Assembly (NCBI GenBank): GCA_027596075.1
Contig: JADGJC010000107.1
Span: forward strand, 49,471-113,470
DNA: 64,000 nucleotides
From: Rhizophlyctis rosea
Taxonomy: Eukaryota > Chytridiomycota > Chytridiomycetes > Rhizophlyctidales > Rhizophlyctidaceae
Direction: 5' to 3'
The notes beneath the pieces were generated by a model that worked only from the letters and a program-made list of their open reading frames with translations, had not been told where the DNA came from and ran no database searches. The translations under genes and the position numbers were made by a program. Shown in pieces: positions 12,429 through 24,195 of this stretch. Positions within the stretch are counted from its first letter, which is position 1. Each line of letters begins with the position of its first letter.

Positions 12429-15400
12429 GGCTGCGATTATTCTTATTTCTTGATCAAGGTGAATCTATCGCAAATGATGGGGAAGTTGTCATGAGGGGAT
12501 GGAAGTTCTCCCGTGTTTTTATAGTTTTCCAGGGGGCGTGGGAAAGAGCGGAGAAGTCAGGGATGATCCTAGTTGCTGTGCCCGACCGCTGCGCATGTGG
12601 CTTATGAAGGTTGCTGTGCCACAAGCTCCTCAACTCGACCTGTTCAACTTAGTAGTTGCCCCAAGGCGGGACCATAATATGTCTTTCTGCAAGTTTTGGC
12701 GCCAAAGGTAGATCTGGATATTTTTTATATTGGGTCAATGGCTGTCGCCAGGAAAGCACAATGCTCCATTCCCCTCCATCGATGTCACTCCCAATCTCAC
12801 TGTGAGTGGGAGGCCGATGATTTACGATCGTTTGCACATATCTTTAATCGTTGAATTTTCTGCCACTACTACTGAGTTAGTGGAATGTCCTGGTGCATCT
12901 CCAATATCTTACCTATCTTTCACCACAAACTTCGACTGGCTCAAAATTCATGTATCGTGGATCCCCAATATCCAGTCATCTCTGCAGTAAAGAAGATGGT
13001 GAAACACCAAAGTGATCAAGCCCCCGAGTTCTGCACATTGAGCAGATATGAATGTCTGTTTATAGAATGAAAAAACAAGACAGAGCACAGGCCTCCATCT
13101 AGAATGATAATACATACAACAGTAACCGCGTTTCTACCGAAGATCTGGCTCTGAAAAGAAGGCCCCATGTCACGGTTGTCACCGACCTGTCAAACTCGAT
13201 CATGTGCCCATGTTTCCCATCAGAGCTCTCTCATCTTGTCTAGACTATTCTCAAATTTGCCTTTCCTGTCTTAGCCCGCCTGCAAAGCTGCCATAGCTCT
13301 AACCGCGGAACTTGGGGCCTAGTCAAGTTGCTGGCGGGCGCACCCTGCCTGGTAACTTTCCATCTCTAGCTCAAGCGTCAAAGACAGCAGGTCACTGACA
13401 GCCCATACCGGCACATACAGCTCCCCATCCGACACCGCCGATACCACCAACCATAGGTGCTTGTCCAGTGCTGCACGAGCATCGAGCTCCGGAGGCCGTT
13501 GCCGGTTTGGCTTCTCTGTCCTTATGGGTGGTAACAGCGTCGATGCAATGCCTCAATGGAACTCGACGCATGGAGGGGTTTAATAAGACCGACGGGGACA
13601 GGGAACTACCCACCAACTGGAGAGATGGTTGTCAAGGTGTGCCAATTCAGAGGCGACCTGCATGCCTTCAATTGTGCGTTTGATACTACCAGACCTCGTT
13701 GCCAAAGCCCGGCAACTCATTGTTGACATGGGCAATTGAAAAGGATATTTGGAACTTGAGGGCGCTCATCTACTTTGTTCGCCAGTCCTCGCATGCCGCC
13801 ATGGCTAAATCGTAGTTTCTTGTTGGTGATGATCATGTAACCTCTCCGGTATGAATCAATTGTACCCTTAACACAAAGAGACTTCCTGATGTGAGATGCA
13901 TAGGCGGATGTGGTCGACGTGATGGCAGCAGGTTTGCGTCTTCTGCACATTATGATGGGGTGCCCAGTCGACAGGGTGCAAACCAAGCGTGCTACTCCTA
14001 ATTCACCGGACTTCAATTTTGTTTTTTGATGCAGAAAATGAAATTACCGGGACGTAAAGTTCTGCGCGGCTGGGCATCAGGGAGCCCAACGAGAAGGTTA
14101 CTGGCGGCGATTGTTGAGTCAATGCTGGAGAGATTCACAAGACTGCGCAATCTGCGCATTGGGGAGCTGTGCATTGGTGGGCAGGACCGTCAAAGTAGCA
14201 ATGCTCAAGACTGACAAACGCCCATGGAGGGTTTTCAACTTTGCAATTGAGGAGAGTCACTGCATGAGTTGAGCGAACTGAAGGCACCAAACCGCCACTA
14301 CAGATTGTAACGTGAATAGCTATTCATGATGGCACAACCCACTCAAAGTTGCTCAACTTTCTATCTCTTTGCGTAAGGAGTCGAACATTAGGAATGAGTC
14401 CTCTTGGTACAGACATACAGATCCAATCCCAAGCAATGGTTGATCAATGCAAGGAATGGGGACGACAGAGTTACAAAACAAGCTATAATGATCGTTCCTC
14501 ACGTATGAATCGAAGTGAAGTATCCGCAACACTGAATGGTGCTTCATTCAGTATTGTAGTAACTAAGCTCTCAAAATGAGTGTCATCACATGGCCTGGTG
14601 GTGCACTATCCATGCCGGCCATGGTCAATACTCTTCTGCGGCATTCAGGCATGTGATCGCGTATGGGCATTGGCTAGGTAAGGAGAGACAGGAAGGTACC
14701 AACGAAGCTACTGACACGTGCAAGCTACAAACGCGTTCAATTGTCAATTACTTGTAACAATTCAGCCAAGAGTCGAACGGCGATGTGATGGACGCGCGCT
14801 TGAGGGGGAGCTTGACGGCTTTGAGATTATTTAGCGATTTCGGTAAAAGGTCGCCGGTGGACTGCCGCAGTACCGTTGGGGAAGCGACGAGACACACAGT
14901 AGATGCAGCATGGAATCTTCAGTAAGCATTGCTTCAGGGAGATGGTCTCTTAGTCAGCCTGCCGCTGGACCGAATCTGAAAAGGTTGGTCCACAAGAAAA
15001 TGCATGAAAAGCTTTCAATCGCGACGCGAAGACGCGACGGCGTCCGTTCCATTTCCATTGCTGGCCAGATCCATCAAGTTCTCATCTTCTGCTGGGCAGG
15101 TTTCAGAGCATGTGAAAATGTACCGACCCTGCCCATAGCGGAATGCAATAACCCTAACGAAGGCGATGAAAGCAGTTGGAACTTGGAAGCCCTGAAGCCC
15201 TCGGAAGGCCCAGGGTCTCTTGAACTGAACGCGTTCCTGACGGATTCTGGGCCTCAGTAACGCGACCAAGCCACCGTCACGCCACACATCGGAGCCTCCA
15301 CCCTGAGACAGGGGCCTCGCGCTCCGACTTATGTCCACTTTGACCGTTTCATTTTCCGTGGTGCAGGTGCCTAAGTGCCACCATCAGGTGGTCAGGAGTG

Positions 15401-16484
15401 AGCAACGGTGGATATTGCAATTTGGGGCCCTTAGTGGCCCCTTACACATCCATTTGATGGTCATCGCGATGGGAGTGGGGAGTTGGCTGATGGGGCCTAA
15501 TGCGGCATTGGAATGGATGACTTGGATGAGGTTCAACAGGGTTACCTATTTGCCAACCATGTGCTGTTCATGATTCAAGGGAGGGCTATTAGGGCCAAAA
15601 TTGGACGCCAAATGCGCCATGCCGACCATTCCAAAAGACCCTGAAAGCTGACGCTTGAAGTCACTATTCCGAAAGTCCCAAAATCCCAACGATTGGCTTT
15701 CAACCTGTCAAAGACAACTCCTTTCATGACGCCTCCAGGGCGTTTACAGCTGTGGTCTAGAGTGGCACAAGCCCGACCTCCCTTTGGAGTTCAATTTCGC
15801 TGATCTTGCCATCACCCCGATCATCCGAGGAAGGGACATATGTCACGGGCTGAAACCGAGAACTGTAGACGCGTCTGCTTACAGGAGCTGCTGCTGCCTT
15901 TGTTGGCGGCATCGGGCTTAGAAGTCGAGGGAACTGGTGGGGGCGGGTCGGGCCAGGGTTTGTGTGATGACATGCTGCAACAGCACCATGAGTGTATGAA
16001 TAGCATACGGGGCATGATTTTCAAAAGTGATGACAGTTGGAAGAGTGCGCCCACGGTGTTTGTTTTCACACAATGGAACGGAAATGGAACGCGAGCCTCC
16101 GAACCTTGCAATTGGCACCAAACGCATGGGTCGCAGGTTCTTGCACCACCTCGTAAAAGAACCAAAGTGACAGCAATGGATTCGCTTTTGTTTATATTGT
16201 CTGCGCCCAACCCGTTCCCCGCTCGCCTCCTCCCAAACTCAACCTTGATTTCTTGGTGTTCCCCCGCAGTGCCAGTGCTGCACACACAGTCAGTGCTCAC
16301 AGTCGCACATTTCCAACTGTCAATTCGGCACCCCTGCTCCCACTGCATCCACGTACAGACACTCACTGCACCCTGCACATTTGCAAGGGCACAGGCCGAA
16401 ATTCCGTACACCAGGCCGGGAGCACCCTGCATAATCCTTGCAACGCACTGAAAAGCACTCCGCGCATTAGGAGAATTTTGCGCA
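12429..16484. other. 4-kb gene-poor region
   Basis: No gene is called between the AAA ATPase start and the PH-domain gene. The longest open frames are a pair of 203-codon frames overlapping on opposite strands at 15821-16451. They read as low-information sequence with no motif and no splice support. No tRNA, rRNA or transposase signature was recognised. The right end should contain the promoter of the PH-domain gene. Confidence 0.4.
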
Positions 16485-18623
16485 ATGTATCATAATCCTC
16501 CTTCTCCTTCGCGACCCCACCTTTCTCACAGGCGGCCTTCTCACCAATACCATAACATTCCCTACCCTTCACAAACCATACCCGTACCCTGTCCTCAGTG
16601 TCATTATCGCTTTCCATCCTCACCTCCAACAACACCTCCTCACCATAACCACCAGCACGCGTCCAACCTGCCAACCATAAACGTAGGATTCAAAGGACGC
16701 CCAGACGAATACGATTTTGACGAGGAGCTGCCCCCTCCACCAAAATTACCATTACCTCCCAGCCCACCACCGTCCAACCAATCCCAGTCTTCCACATCCT
16801 CTCACTTTGACGACCGGCACCGTGCCAACAATCCTGGCACCATGTCGACTCCAGAAGCTGCAGCTATTCAACGTGTGGCCTCGCCAGGAGGCATGGTAGG
16901 AGCTCCTGGTGGACGAGGGTTAGTTCCTTCTCATTATGGATACGCCGATAACCAGGCGCCCAGAGTCCGTGCGGCAACTTTCAACCCCATGTCACAACAC
17001 CAACACCGGGGTTCGACTGGTTCCATCATGACAGGCCCTCCTCATATGCATAGACGTCAATTGTCTGCGTCTTCTTTGACGTCAGAAATGGCACCGTTAT
17101 CCTCTCGGTCGTCGTCCATATCATCAGGTTTGGACGCCAGTCGCACCACTCGAAGCTCACATATGAGCTGGGATGCAGCTAGCGGAAGTGACCACAGCGT
17201 TCGAGACGCCGCCGACATAATGATCGACGACGCTTCCGACTATGGTCGCGAATACATCGCAGCACATCACCACCGCGGTTCCAAATCAGACTGGGACGAC
17301 GACCGTCGAATCCAACCACCCTACGTCAACCGCTTCACACACCGCCCAACTTCCCACATCCCATCAGCCAATCCATACACCGACGACTTCGACTACGACG
17401 AAGACGAATTTGACGGCCCAGTCGAACCACCAGCATCACATTACGTACCTCCACCCCACCACTTCCATCCCCGCACATCCGACACACCACCACCCTACCC
17501 ACACATGCTCGTCGACGCCGATTCTCCACCCCTGAAAGCATCAGGCCCCTACTGCCCCCTCCCCTCCCCCCGCCACCGCCAACAACCATCAACCTCCCAA
17601 ATCTCAGCCCCAACCCACTGCGGCTTCATCAAAAAAATGTCCTACACCCGCGCCTTCCACCAAAAAACCTGGAAGCCCCGTTTCTGCGTCTTGGTAGATT
17701 CAACACTCTACCTCTTCCGCTCCGACGCACCTACCGAATCGTCTGTGGGCAGTTTCCCGATTACGGAGCGGAGTGCGGCGTTTGTCAGCGCGGAGGGGTT
17801 GTGGGTTTTGGAGGTTAGGGATGAGGGGTGTGGTGGTGGTGCAGGGGCCAGTGGGAGGGATGGTGTCGCGATTCCGCCTGGGGCGTCGGCTTTACCCGAG
17901 AGTTTGGCGGTGTTGATGGATTCTTCGCATGCCGGGGAGAGTGGGGGTGGGAGTAGTACGAGTGGTAGTGCATCGAAAGGTGGTGATGAGGAGAAAGTTT
18001 GGTATTTGCAATGTGCGGATAAGGAGTCTATGATGATGTGGTTGGATACATTACGTATTACAATTACGAACCTGAAAGCTGGACAGTTTTCACAGCCGCA
18101 GTTGAAGTTCAAGTATTCCCGCCCTTTGAATTCCATTCCTGGGTTTGGGTTGCCGGCGGTTGGGGAGGTTATGGTCGCAGGCAATGCGAACATCACCGGA
18201 AACGGATCCACAACCACAACCGGGACGGCATACGCAGAAGTAAGCGCCATCCACTCCACACCCGACATCAACCCCTCCCTCCCCTCCGACACACCCCACT
18301 CCTACCCGCAATCCCGCCCCACATCCCCGCACAACATGCTCACATCCTCCTTCCGCCGTCTCTCCATGACCATTCCCCCATCAACAACATCCTCCTCCTC
18401 ATCCTCTTCAACATCAACCTTCACCGCCCGCTCCCTGTGGTCGTCCAGTTCATCATCTGCGAAAAAGGAGGAGAAGCAGGCAGCGAAGGAGGAGGAGAAA
18501 GAACGGAAGAAGAGGGAGAAGGAGGAGAAGGAGCGGATGAAGAAGATGAGGTTCCCGTATGTTACGGCGTTGGATCTTTTGCCGCCGGATATGAGGGAGG
18601 AGGTGTTGAATATGAAGGTTTAG
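16485..18623 (+). CDS. PH-domain protein with long disordered N-terminus
   Basis: Single-exon ORF of 712 residues. Residues 1 to about 375 are disordered and rich in Pro, Ser and His. A pleckstrin-homology domain follows from about 383: CGFIKKMSYTRAFHQKTWKPRFCVLV then TLYLFRSD, ending near VWYLQCADKESMMMWLDTLR with the invariant Trp of the last helix. The PH domain is interrupted by a Gly/Ser-rich insertion of about 55 residues between its middle and last strands. The tail has a highly charged helix (KKEEKQAAKEEEKERKKREK) and the end ALDLLPPDMREEVLNMKV. A lipid-binding or membrane adaptor role is inferred from the PH domain only. Confidence 0.8.
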   Translation: MYHNPPSPSRPHLSHRRPSHQYHNIPYPSQTIPVPCPQCHYRFPSSPPTTPPHHNHQHASNLPTINVGFKGRPDEYDFDEELPPPPKLPLPPSPPPSNQSQSSTSSHFDDRHRANNPGTMSTPEAAAIQRVASPGGMVGAPGGRGLVPSHYGYADNQAPRVRAATFNPMSQHQHRGSTGSIMTGPPHMHRRQLSASSLTSEMAPLSSRSSSISSGLDASRTTRSSHMSWDAASGSDHSVRDAADIMIDDASDYGREYIAAHHHRGSKSDWDDDRRIQPPYVNRFTHRPTSHIPSANPYTDDFDYDEDEFDGPVEPPASHYVPPPHHFHPRTSDTPPPYPHMLVDADSPPLKASGPYCPLPSPRHRQQPSTSQISAPTHCGFIKKMSYTRAFHQKTWKPRFCVLVDSTLYLFRSDAPTESSVGSFPITERSAAFVSAEGLWVLEVRDEGCGGGAGASGRDGVAIPPGASALPESLAVLMDSSHAGESGGGSSTSGSASKGGDEEKVWYLQCADKESMMMWLDTLRITITNLKAGQFSQPQLKFKYSRPLNSIPGFGLPAVGEVMVAGNANITGNGSTTTTGTAYAEVSAIHSTPDINPSLPSDTPHSYPQSRPTSPHNMLTSSFRRLSMTIPPSTTSSSSSSSTSTFTARSLWSSSSSSAKKEEKQAAKEEEKERKKREKEEKERMKKMRFPYVTALDLLPPDMREEVLNMKV

Positions 18624-19509
18624 TTTGGCGGGGTTGTAGGTGTAGCGGTAGTGAGGTCTTGTATGTCAGTGTGTAGGAGTAGGTAGTTTTCATGATGTGT
18701 TTCCTTTTCTAACAAGTTTGGGGGTTTTGTACATATGTTTTTCGTAGGCCCTTGTTGGGCGACCTTTTTGTAGCAATCTTTTGTGACTTTTGTTTGTTTG
18801 TTTACTCTTTTTTGTTTCAATACATGTTTTGGGTACCAATTCCCTCTTCAATCATTCTCGAGCTTTTTTTCTTACTTTGCCGTCATTGTGAGTGGCCCTA
18901 ATACCCACACTGGGATGTGCGCTGGAGCGATTGCTCATAGAATCACTGTTTCAAAGAATGACGTTACCGTGCTTACCGGACTCTAATCCAGCCTATGCAC
19001 AAAAAGTCATTACTCCTAAATTTCAAGCTACAAACATACAACCCCAATCCGACCACCACCCTCAACAAATACTTTCATTAACATTTGGTATAAGGTATAT
19101 TATAAGATACGTTGAGCATGTCTCAGGTGACAATTGCAGATGATGCTTGAACTGGGTCTCCCTGAAATGGCGGGAGGCACATTCATAATGTTCGAGGCCG
19201 AGCCAATATGATTCAGGAGCAATGTCTCGAACCTCCGGTCAGTGAGCTCCACCTTGAGCTCCGAACCGCGGAAGATCGCCAGGAAGCTAACCCGCTCGCA
19301 CGGTGCACGCGTTCCAAGTTTCCTCCGTGCCTTCTTGTGAAGGGTCCACCAGCGTTTGTATCAGATATACCCATACCATTCGTCAAAACATATAAATAAG
19401 CCCACACCCAAATGATCCCTCGTCACAGACCCATCCCCATCCCCATCAACTGTTCGTACGAGTACAACCCTAAAAACTCCAGCAAGCATCGGATTCCAAC
19501 CCATCGAAA
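18624..19509. other. Intergenic region before aldo-keto reductase
   Basis: About 890 bp between two + strand genes. It contains the 3' UTR of the PH-domain gene and the promoter of the aldo-keto reductase. No coding or repeat signal was recognised. Confidence 0.45.
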
Positions 19510-20785
19510 ATGTCCCAATCCAACATCCCCCTCCGTAAACTCGGCAAGTACGGACCCCTCGTCCCCGCCCTCGGTCTTGGCTGCATGGGCATGGCCGGCG
19601 CATACGGTGCCGCCGACAAGGACGAATCCATCGCAGTCCTCAACCACGCCCTCGACCTCGGTGTCGTATTCTGGGATACCGCCGACCGGTAAGTCCATCA
19701 TCTGCTAACATGCCACATCTCATCCCCACACTAAACCCACCACCCGATCCCAAAGTTACGGTGACAACGAAGACCTCCTCGCCGAAGTGCTCAAAACCCG
19801 CCGCGACGAAGTCTTCATCTGCACTAAATTCGGCGGCATCATGACTCCCGATGGTAAATTCGGCGTTTGCGGAACGCCCGAATACGTGAAGCAGGCTTGT
19901 GAGAAGAGCCTGAAACGGCTGGGTGTTGATGTTATTGATTTGTATTATCAGCATAGAGTGGATCCTGAGACGTAAGTGATATTCTTGATCCATATTGCCT
20001 TATTTCCTCAGTGCTGATGTAGGTGAATTCGCTTCTTGTTATGAAGGCCAATCGAAGACACCGTCCGCGCGATGGCGGAGCTCGTGAAGGAAGGGAAAGT
20101 GAGGTATTTGGGCATGTCGGAATGTAGTGCTGCTACGCTGAGGAGGGCGTGTGCTGTTCATCATATCGCGGCTGTGCAAGTCGAATACAGGTACATTTAC
20201 CTTCCTTATCACCCCTCATATACACAACTCACCAACCCATCCTCCACCCACATAAAGTCCTTGGACCCTCGACATAGAAACCAACGACCTCCTCTCAACC
20301 TGTCGTAAACTCGGTGTCGCCATCGTAGCGTACTCACCCCTCGGCCGCGGCTTCATGACCGGCCAATTCAAGAAACCAGAAGACATCCCCGCCAACGACG
20401 CCCGTCACCTCAACCCGCGCTTCCAAGGCGAGAACTTCTTTGCCAATTTGAAGCTGGTTGACAAGTTTGAGGAGGTTGCGAAAAGAAAGGGATGTAAGCC
20501 TTCTCAGTTGGTGTTGAGTTGGGTTTTGAATCAAGGTATGGTTTTTGCCTTTGAGTAGCATTGGTTCCCTTGATGATGTCTTTTGAATCTTTGCCATTTT
20601 TTGCAGGCGAGGACTTTTTCGCCATTCCCGGCACAAAACGGTCCAAATACTTGGAAGAAAACGTCGCGTCTTGCCATGTCACCATCACCGAAGAAGATGA
20701 CAAGGAGATTCGTGATATTTTACGAAGTGTTGAGGTGGTTGGGACTAGGTACCCGGAGCATTTCATGAAGACTGTCCACTTGTAA
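19510..20785 (+). CDS. Aldo-keto reductase (YakC/pyridoxal reductase-like)
   Basis: NADPH-dependent (beta/alpha)8 oxidoreductase. Five exons, the first ending at 19688; introns begin GTAAGT, GTAAGT, GTACAT and GTATGG. The catalytic tetrad of the superfamily is visible: Asp and Tyr in WDTADRYGDN, Lys in CTKFGG, and His in YYQHRVDP. Other family signatures are LGLGCMGM near the N-terminus, [22 protein letters not shown] and AIPGTKR with the cofactor-binding Lys/Arg. Length is about 335 residues, typical of the AKR8/13-like group. The substrate cannot be told from sequence. Confidence 0.9.
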
Positions 20786-21173
20786 AGACGTGTACATAGC
20801 GATTATTTCGTCATCATGTAGTTCAAAAGGGAGGGAATTCCTGTGATATACAGAGTTGGAATAAAATACTGTTTAGACTTGCGTACAGTCATCATGTATT
20901 TTGGGCCTTGCAAATCGCCTGTGCAGTTGGGCACCTTGTGGCGCATTGGACGCGCTCAGGGTCCTTCTGATTTGTTTACAAACAAAAACCACATCACATG
21001 AACACCATTTGCTATTTTCACACCCAAACAATCAATGCAGCCTGACGATCGGGGTCGCCACGCGCACAAAGCTGCATAGACCCTCGCGGTTTGCGATGAA
21101 CTTGAGTGCGCAAGGAAAGCGGGTGTGTTTGTACCTTTCCAAGCTCCATCTGCACTACCCAACCCAATCAAAA
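20786..21173. other. Intergenic region upstream of CBS-domain gene
   Basis: About 390 bp between two + strand genes; presumed terminator of the reductase and promoter of the CBS gene. No distinct motif was recognised. Confidence 0.4.
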
Positions 21174-22563
21174 ATGGCTCCTAACAAACCCCTCACACCC
21201 GAAGCCGCCTTCCTCGCGTCCAAACAGGTCAAAAAGTATGCATCGACGGGAAAACCGCTCGTGTCGTGTGAGGATTTGGAGTTTGTTTCGGACGTCATGC
21301 AGGTAATACCGCCTATTGATTGAGTCTTTCAGGGCATTCCTGGGTGAGATGCTGACCAGTATGACTGCTGAAACGTCTGATATTGATTTTGCCACGATAC
21401 GCAGAAATTAGTGGACAACCGTGTCCTCGCATGTCCAGTCTACCAGCACGGCGAGCGGTTTATCGGCTTGATTGATATGGTAAGGATGCCGGCGTCTGAT
21501 GCATGCCGAACCAACAAATATATGAACTCACCGCCAAACCAAAACAGCTAGACATAATAACCTTCCTAACAACCCTCCACTGGACCCTCTCCCGCGAATC
21601 CCCCTCCTACCGCGACGCAGACTTCACCAACAAATTCACAACAACCCGCGTGCACGAGATCATTCCCCTACCGAAAACCGCCAGTGGCAGTCAGAGGAAT
21701 CTTCATAATGACCGCGCCTCCGCGTGGGTGTCGCATACTGCGACGTACTTGGATGTAGCGAGAGTAATGGTTGAGACGGGGATGTACCGTGTTCCGGTTT
21801 TGGAGGAAGGGAGGGGAAAAGGGAGTGTGGGGAAGGAAGGAACGGGGGAGGTGGTGCATATTGTTACGCAGAGGGAGATGATTGAGTTGTTGTTTGATGG
21901 GTTGGGGTGAGTTTTTCCAGCTTTAGCTTTTTGGATTTCATTTTGGAGGCATGTTTTTCGGGTTTTTTGACTGCTCAAAACCTCATGGCTACGCAACCAT
22001 ACATTGCATTTCCTCATATGAAATACAGCGAACTACCATTAAACTTCCTCATCCGCCCCATCCGCGCCTTCCTCCACCCACCCACCCCACCAACCCCAAT
22101 CCACACAACCGCAAAAGCAATCGAAGCCTTCCGCGTCCTAATCTCAACCCACGTCTCCGCCGTCCCCATCGTAACCGGCCACCCACACACCGATACAGAA
22201 AACACCCTCTACGGCTCCATCTCCATCCACCACATCCGCCGCCTCGCCTCCAACGCCAGCAACGTCCGCGTCCTCTATGACGAGGAGTGCGGTGTGTTCT
22301 GTCGGCGGGGTGGGGGTGTAAGGAGGGGCAGTTTGGGGAGTGATATTAATGTTGCTGCGAGTGTTGAGGGGACTACGGGGGGTGGTGGGGAGGATGAGAG
22401 GGGGGTTGTGGAGGTTAAAGTTGGCGATGGGATCAGGACGGTGGTGGAGAAGTTGAATGGGAATAAGTGTCATAGGTGTTGGGTTGTTGATGATTTGGGG
22501 AGGGTTACCGGACAGGTTTCGTTGATTGATGTTTTGAGGGAGATGGTGGGGGATGACAGATAG
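21174..22563 (+). CDS. CBS-domain protein (AMPK-gamma/Sds23-like)
   Basis: Four exons: 21174-21302, 21405-21479, 21548-21906 and 22029-22563, giving 365 residues with all phases consistent. CBS-type segments are visible: VLACPVYQHGERFIGLIDML, ARVMVETGMYRVPVLEE followed by VVHIVTQREMIELLF, AIEAFRVLISTHVSAVPIV with YGSISIHHIRRL, and KCHRCWVVDDLGRVTGQVSL with IDVLREMV. This suggests four CBS motifs forming two Bateman modules, as in AMPK gamma and Sds23. Such modules bind adenine nucleotides. Gly-rich inserts separate the motifs. The specific orthology is uncertain. Confidence 0.8.
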
Positions 22564-23033
22564 GGATTGTGATTATTTATAGATGTTAGTCATACTGACT
22601 AGGAAATGAATTAGAAGATTGAGAGGAGTATGAACCGCGCATGATTCATGTTCATTGCTGTCATGAAAGCTAGAAGTAACTCTCGCAATTGCGATATCTC
22701 TATACAAACATCTGCTGCAAATTGCCTGCAGCATGGCAGATAAAGGTTTGACAAAACCAAGATGCTCCGATTTCCGTCAAAATGAACCCACTCCGATGTC
22801 TTCCCCGTCTTTCCATATCGCCTTGCGCACACCTCCCCATAGCAGTTCCTTCGCCATGACGGCACTAAAAGTCAAGGAGGGTCGATATATATTGATCATA
22901 TCCACAAGTTCCTCCCCATCATCGGCAACAGCTTCACCGACCGTGCAAATGTACAGTGACATCCCCAAAAGGGCATCGTCCTTTCCTATGCAATGTATGA
23001 ATGTGCTCAGAACAGACAAACATCCATGACTAT
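22564..23033. other. Intergenic region between convergent genes
   Basis: About 470 bp between the stop of the CBS gene and the stop of the 4E-BP-like gene on the other strand. It should hold both 3' UTRs. No other signal was seen. Confidence 0.4.
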
Positions 23034-23527
23034 CTACATCTCCATGTCGAACAGATCCTCTGGAAAGGAATTGCGTCAGCATCAGCATGGATCTTGATAT
23101 GTGAAGCGTTTATATATGGATGGTTTCTCACCCTTGTGCTCCTCCTTCTTATCATCCTTCTTCGCCTCATTCTTCTTCTCTGCTTCTGCGGGGGGCTTCA
23201 CGTTGGTAACTCCGGGGATGTAGGCCATGCCTTTCGGGGGAGAGCGGGAGAGTGGTGAGCGGGATAGGTTGAGGAGGGCGTCTTTGGAGTAGATGATTCG
23301 TGTTCCTAGATGGAAGGGTTCAGGGCCGTTAGTCCAAGCATAGACTTTTTGGCCCGCTATGCCAAAAACCCGACATGCTTTGGAGAGCTTCACCAACCTC
23401 CAGGCGTTGTCCCGAACAGCGTCCCGCCAGGTGTTGTGCCGTAGCTTGAGGTAAGGGGTTCACCAGGGTTAGCCTTCCGCACGGCGATGGGTTGGGGCGG
23501 GGCGAGGTGAGAGGAGCCGGAGGACAT
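23034..23527 (-). CDS. EIF4EBP: eIF4E-binding protein (4E-BP) homologue
   Basis: Three exons, 23527-23398, 23305-23132 and 23059-23034, encode 109 residues; introns of 92 bp (GTTGGT donor) and 72 bp (GTGAGA donor). The protein has the complete 4E-BP layout. It opens with MSSGSS, then has duplicated TTPGG motifs at 31-35 and 40-44 (the mTOR priming sites Thr37/Thr46 in human 4E-BP1). The eIF4E-binding motif YSKDALL at 49-55 fits YxxxxL-hydrophobic. Ser-Pro sites at 60 and 65 match the Ser65/Thr70 positions, followed by the conserved IPGVT at 73-77. A Lys/Glu-rich linker leads to a C-terminal FDMEM at 105-109, which fits the TOS motif consensus used to dock Raptor. In animals these proteins block cap-dependent translation until phosphorylated by TORC1. 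The same role is inferred here. No single open frame contains the gene because exon 3 codes only the last residues. Confidence 0.9.
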
Positions 23528-24195
23528 GACTATTGCTGTGATAGAGAAGGAGGGTAGGGAAAGCGGAGTTTTCGACAGTACGTGAACGCAGATGAGGTCC
23601 CGGAGGATGAGGAAAGGGATCCGCTTGACCGTGAGAAGGGAGGAGGTTTGAAGATGAAGGAGAAGCGAGACAAAGGCGGAGGGAGGCACGAGGACTCGAA
23701 ACCGGGCCAGAAAATGAAACTGATGTTTTGAGTGGTGCATGTGGCGTCTGCACCGTGTTGAAATTGTGGATCACATGGCGCAGGCATGGTGCATCCGATG
23801 ATGTGATGCATATGGTGATGACGATGCAACTGAAATGAAAGTTGGGGTCAAGTGACCAGTGGTGGCAGTGTTAGTTAAGACTCAGCCATCCCTTACGTAA
23901 TTGCCGCCCGCGCCACAGATACTGCCTTCCCGAAAACGCTGCTCCAGAAGTCCTCGGAACGCCCTCATCAATCACTATTTGACCGGAGGAGCAATTCCTC
24001 TCCGAAATACCGAAAACTTTTGATCGCATCCGAAAGTTCCTCAATGTTTTGCTTAAAAATAAACTCTGATATACCAAAGATTGTCCGCAATATGCATTCT
24101 TCTCAAAATCCTTTCTTGGCCTCCACATCCTCCCTTCCCTCAAGTGCACTCAGTCGTAAGGTAGTGCGAAAAGTGCTGTTTTCAGCGCCAAGCTG
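23528..24195. promoter_or_regulatory. Divergent promoter region, 4E-BP / disordered-protein gene
   Basis: About 670 bp between two divergent start codons. It should contain both promoters and 5' UTRs. No specific element was recognised. Confidence 0.35.

Noticed and set aside
16086..16145. String GTCGCAGGTTC resembling a tRNA T-arm
   Set aside because: No complementary T-stem, acceptor stem or D-arm can be built around it on either strand.
15821..16451. Two 203-codon open frames on opposite strands
   Set aside because: They overlap almost fully, have no motif, poor composition for a protein and no splice support; likely chance openness.
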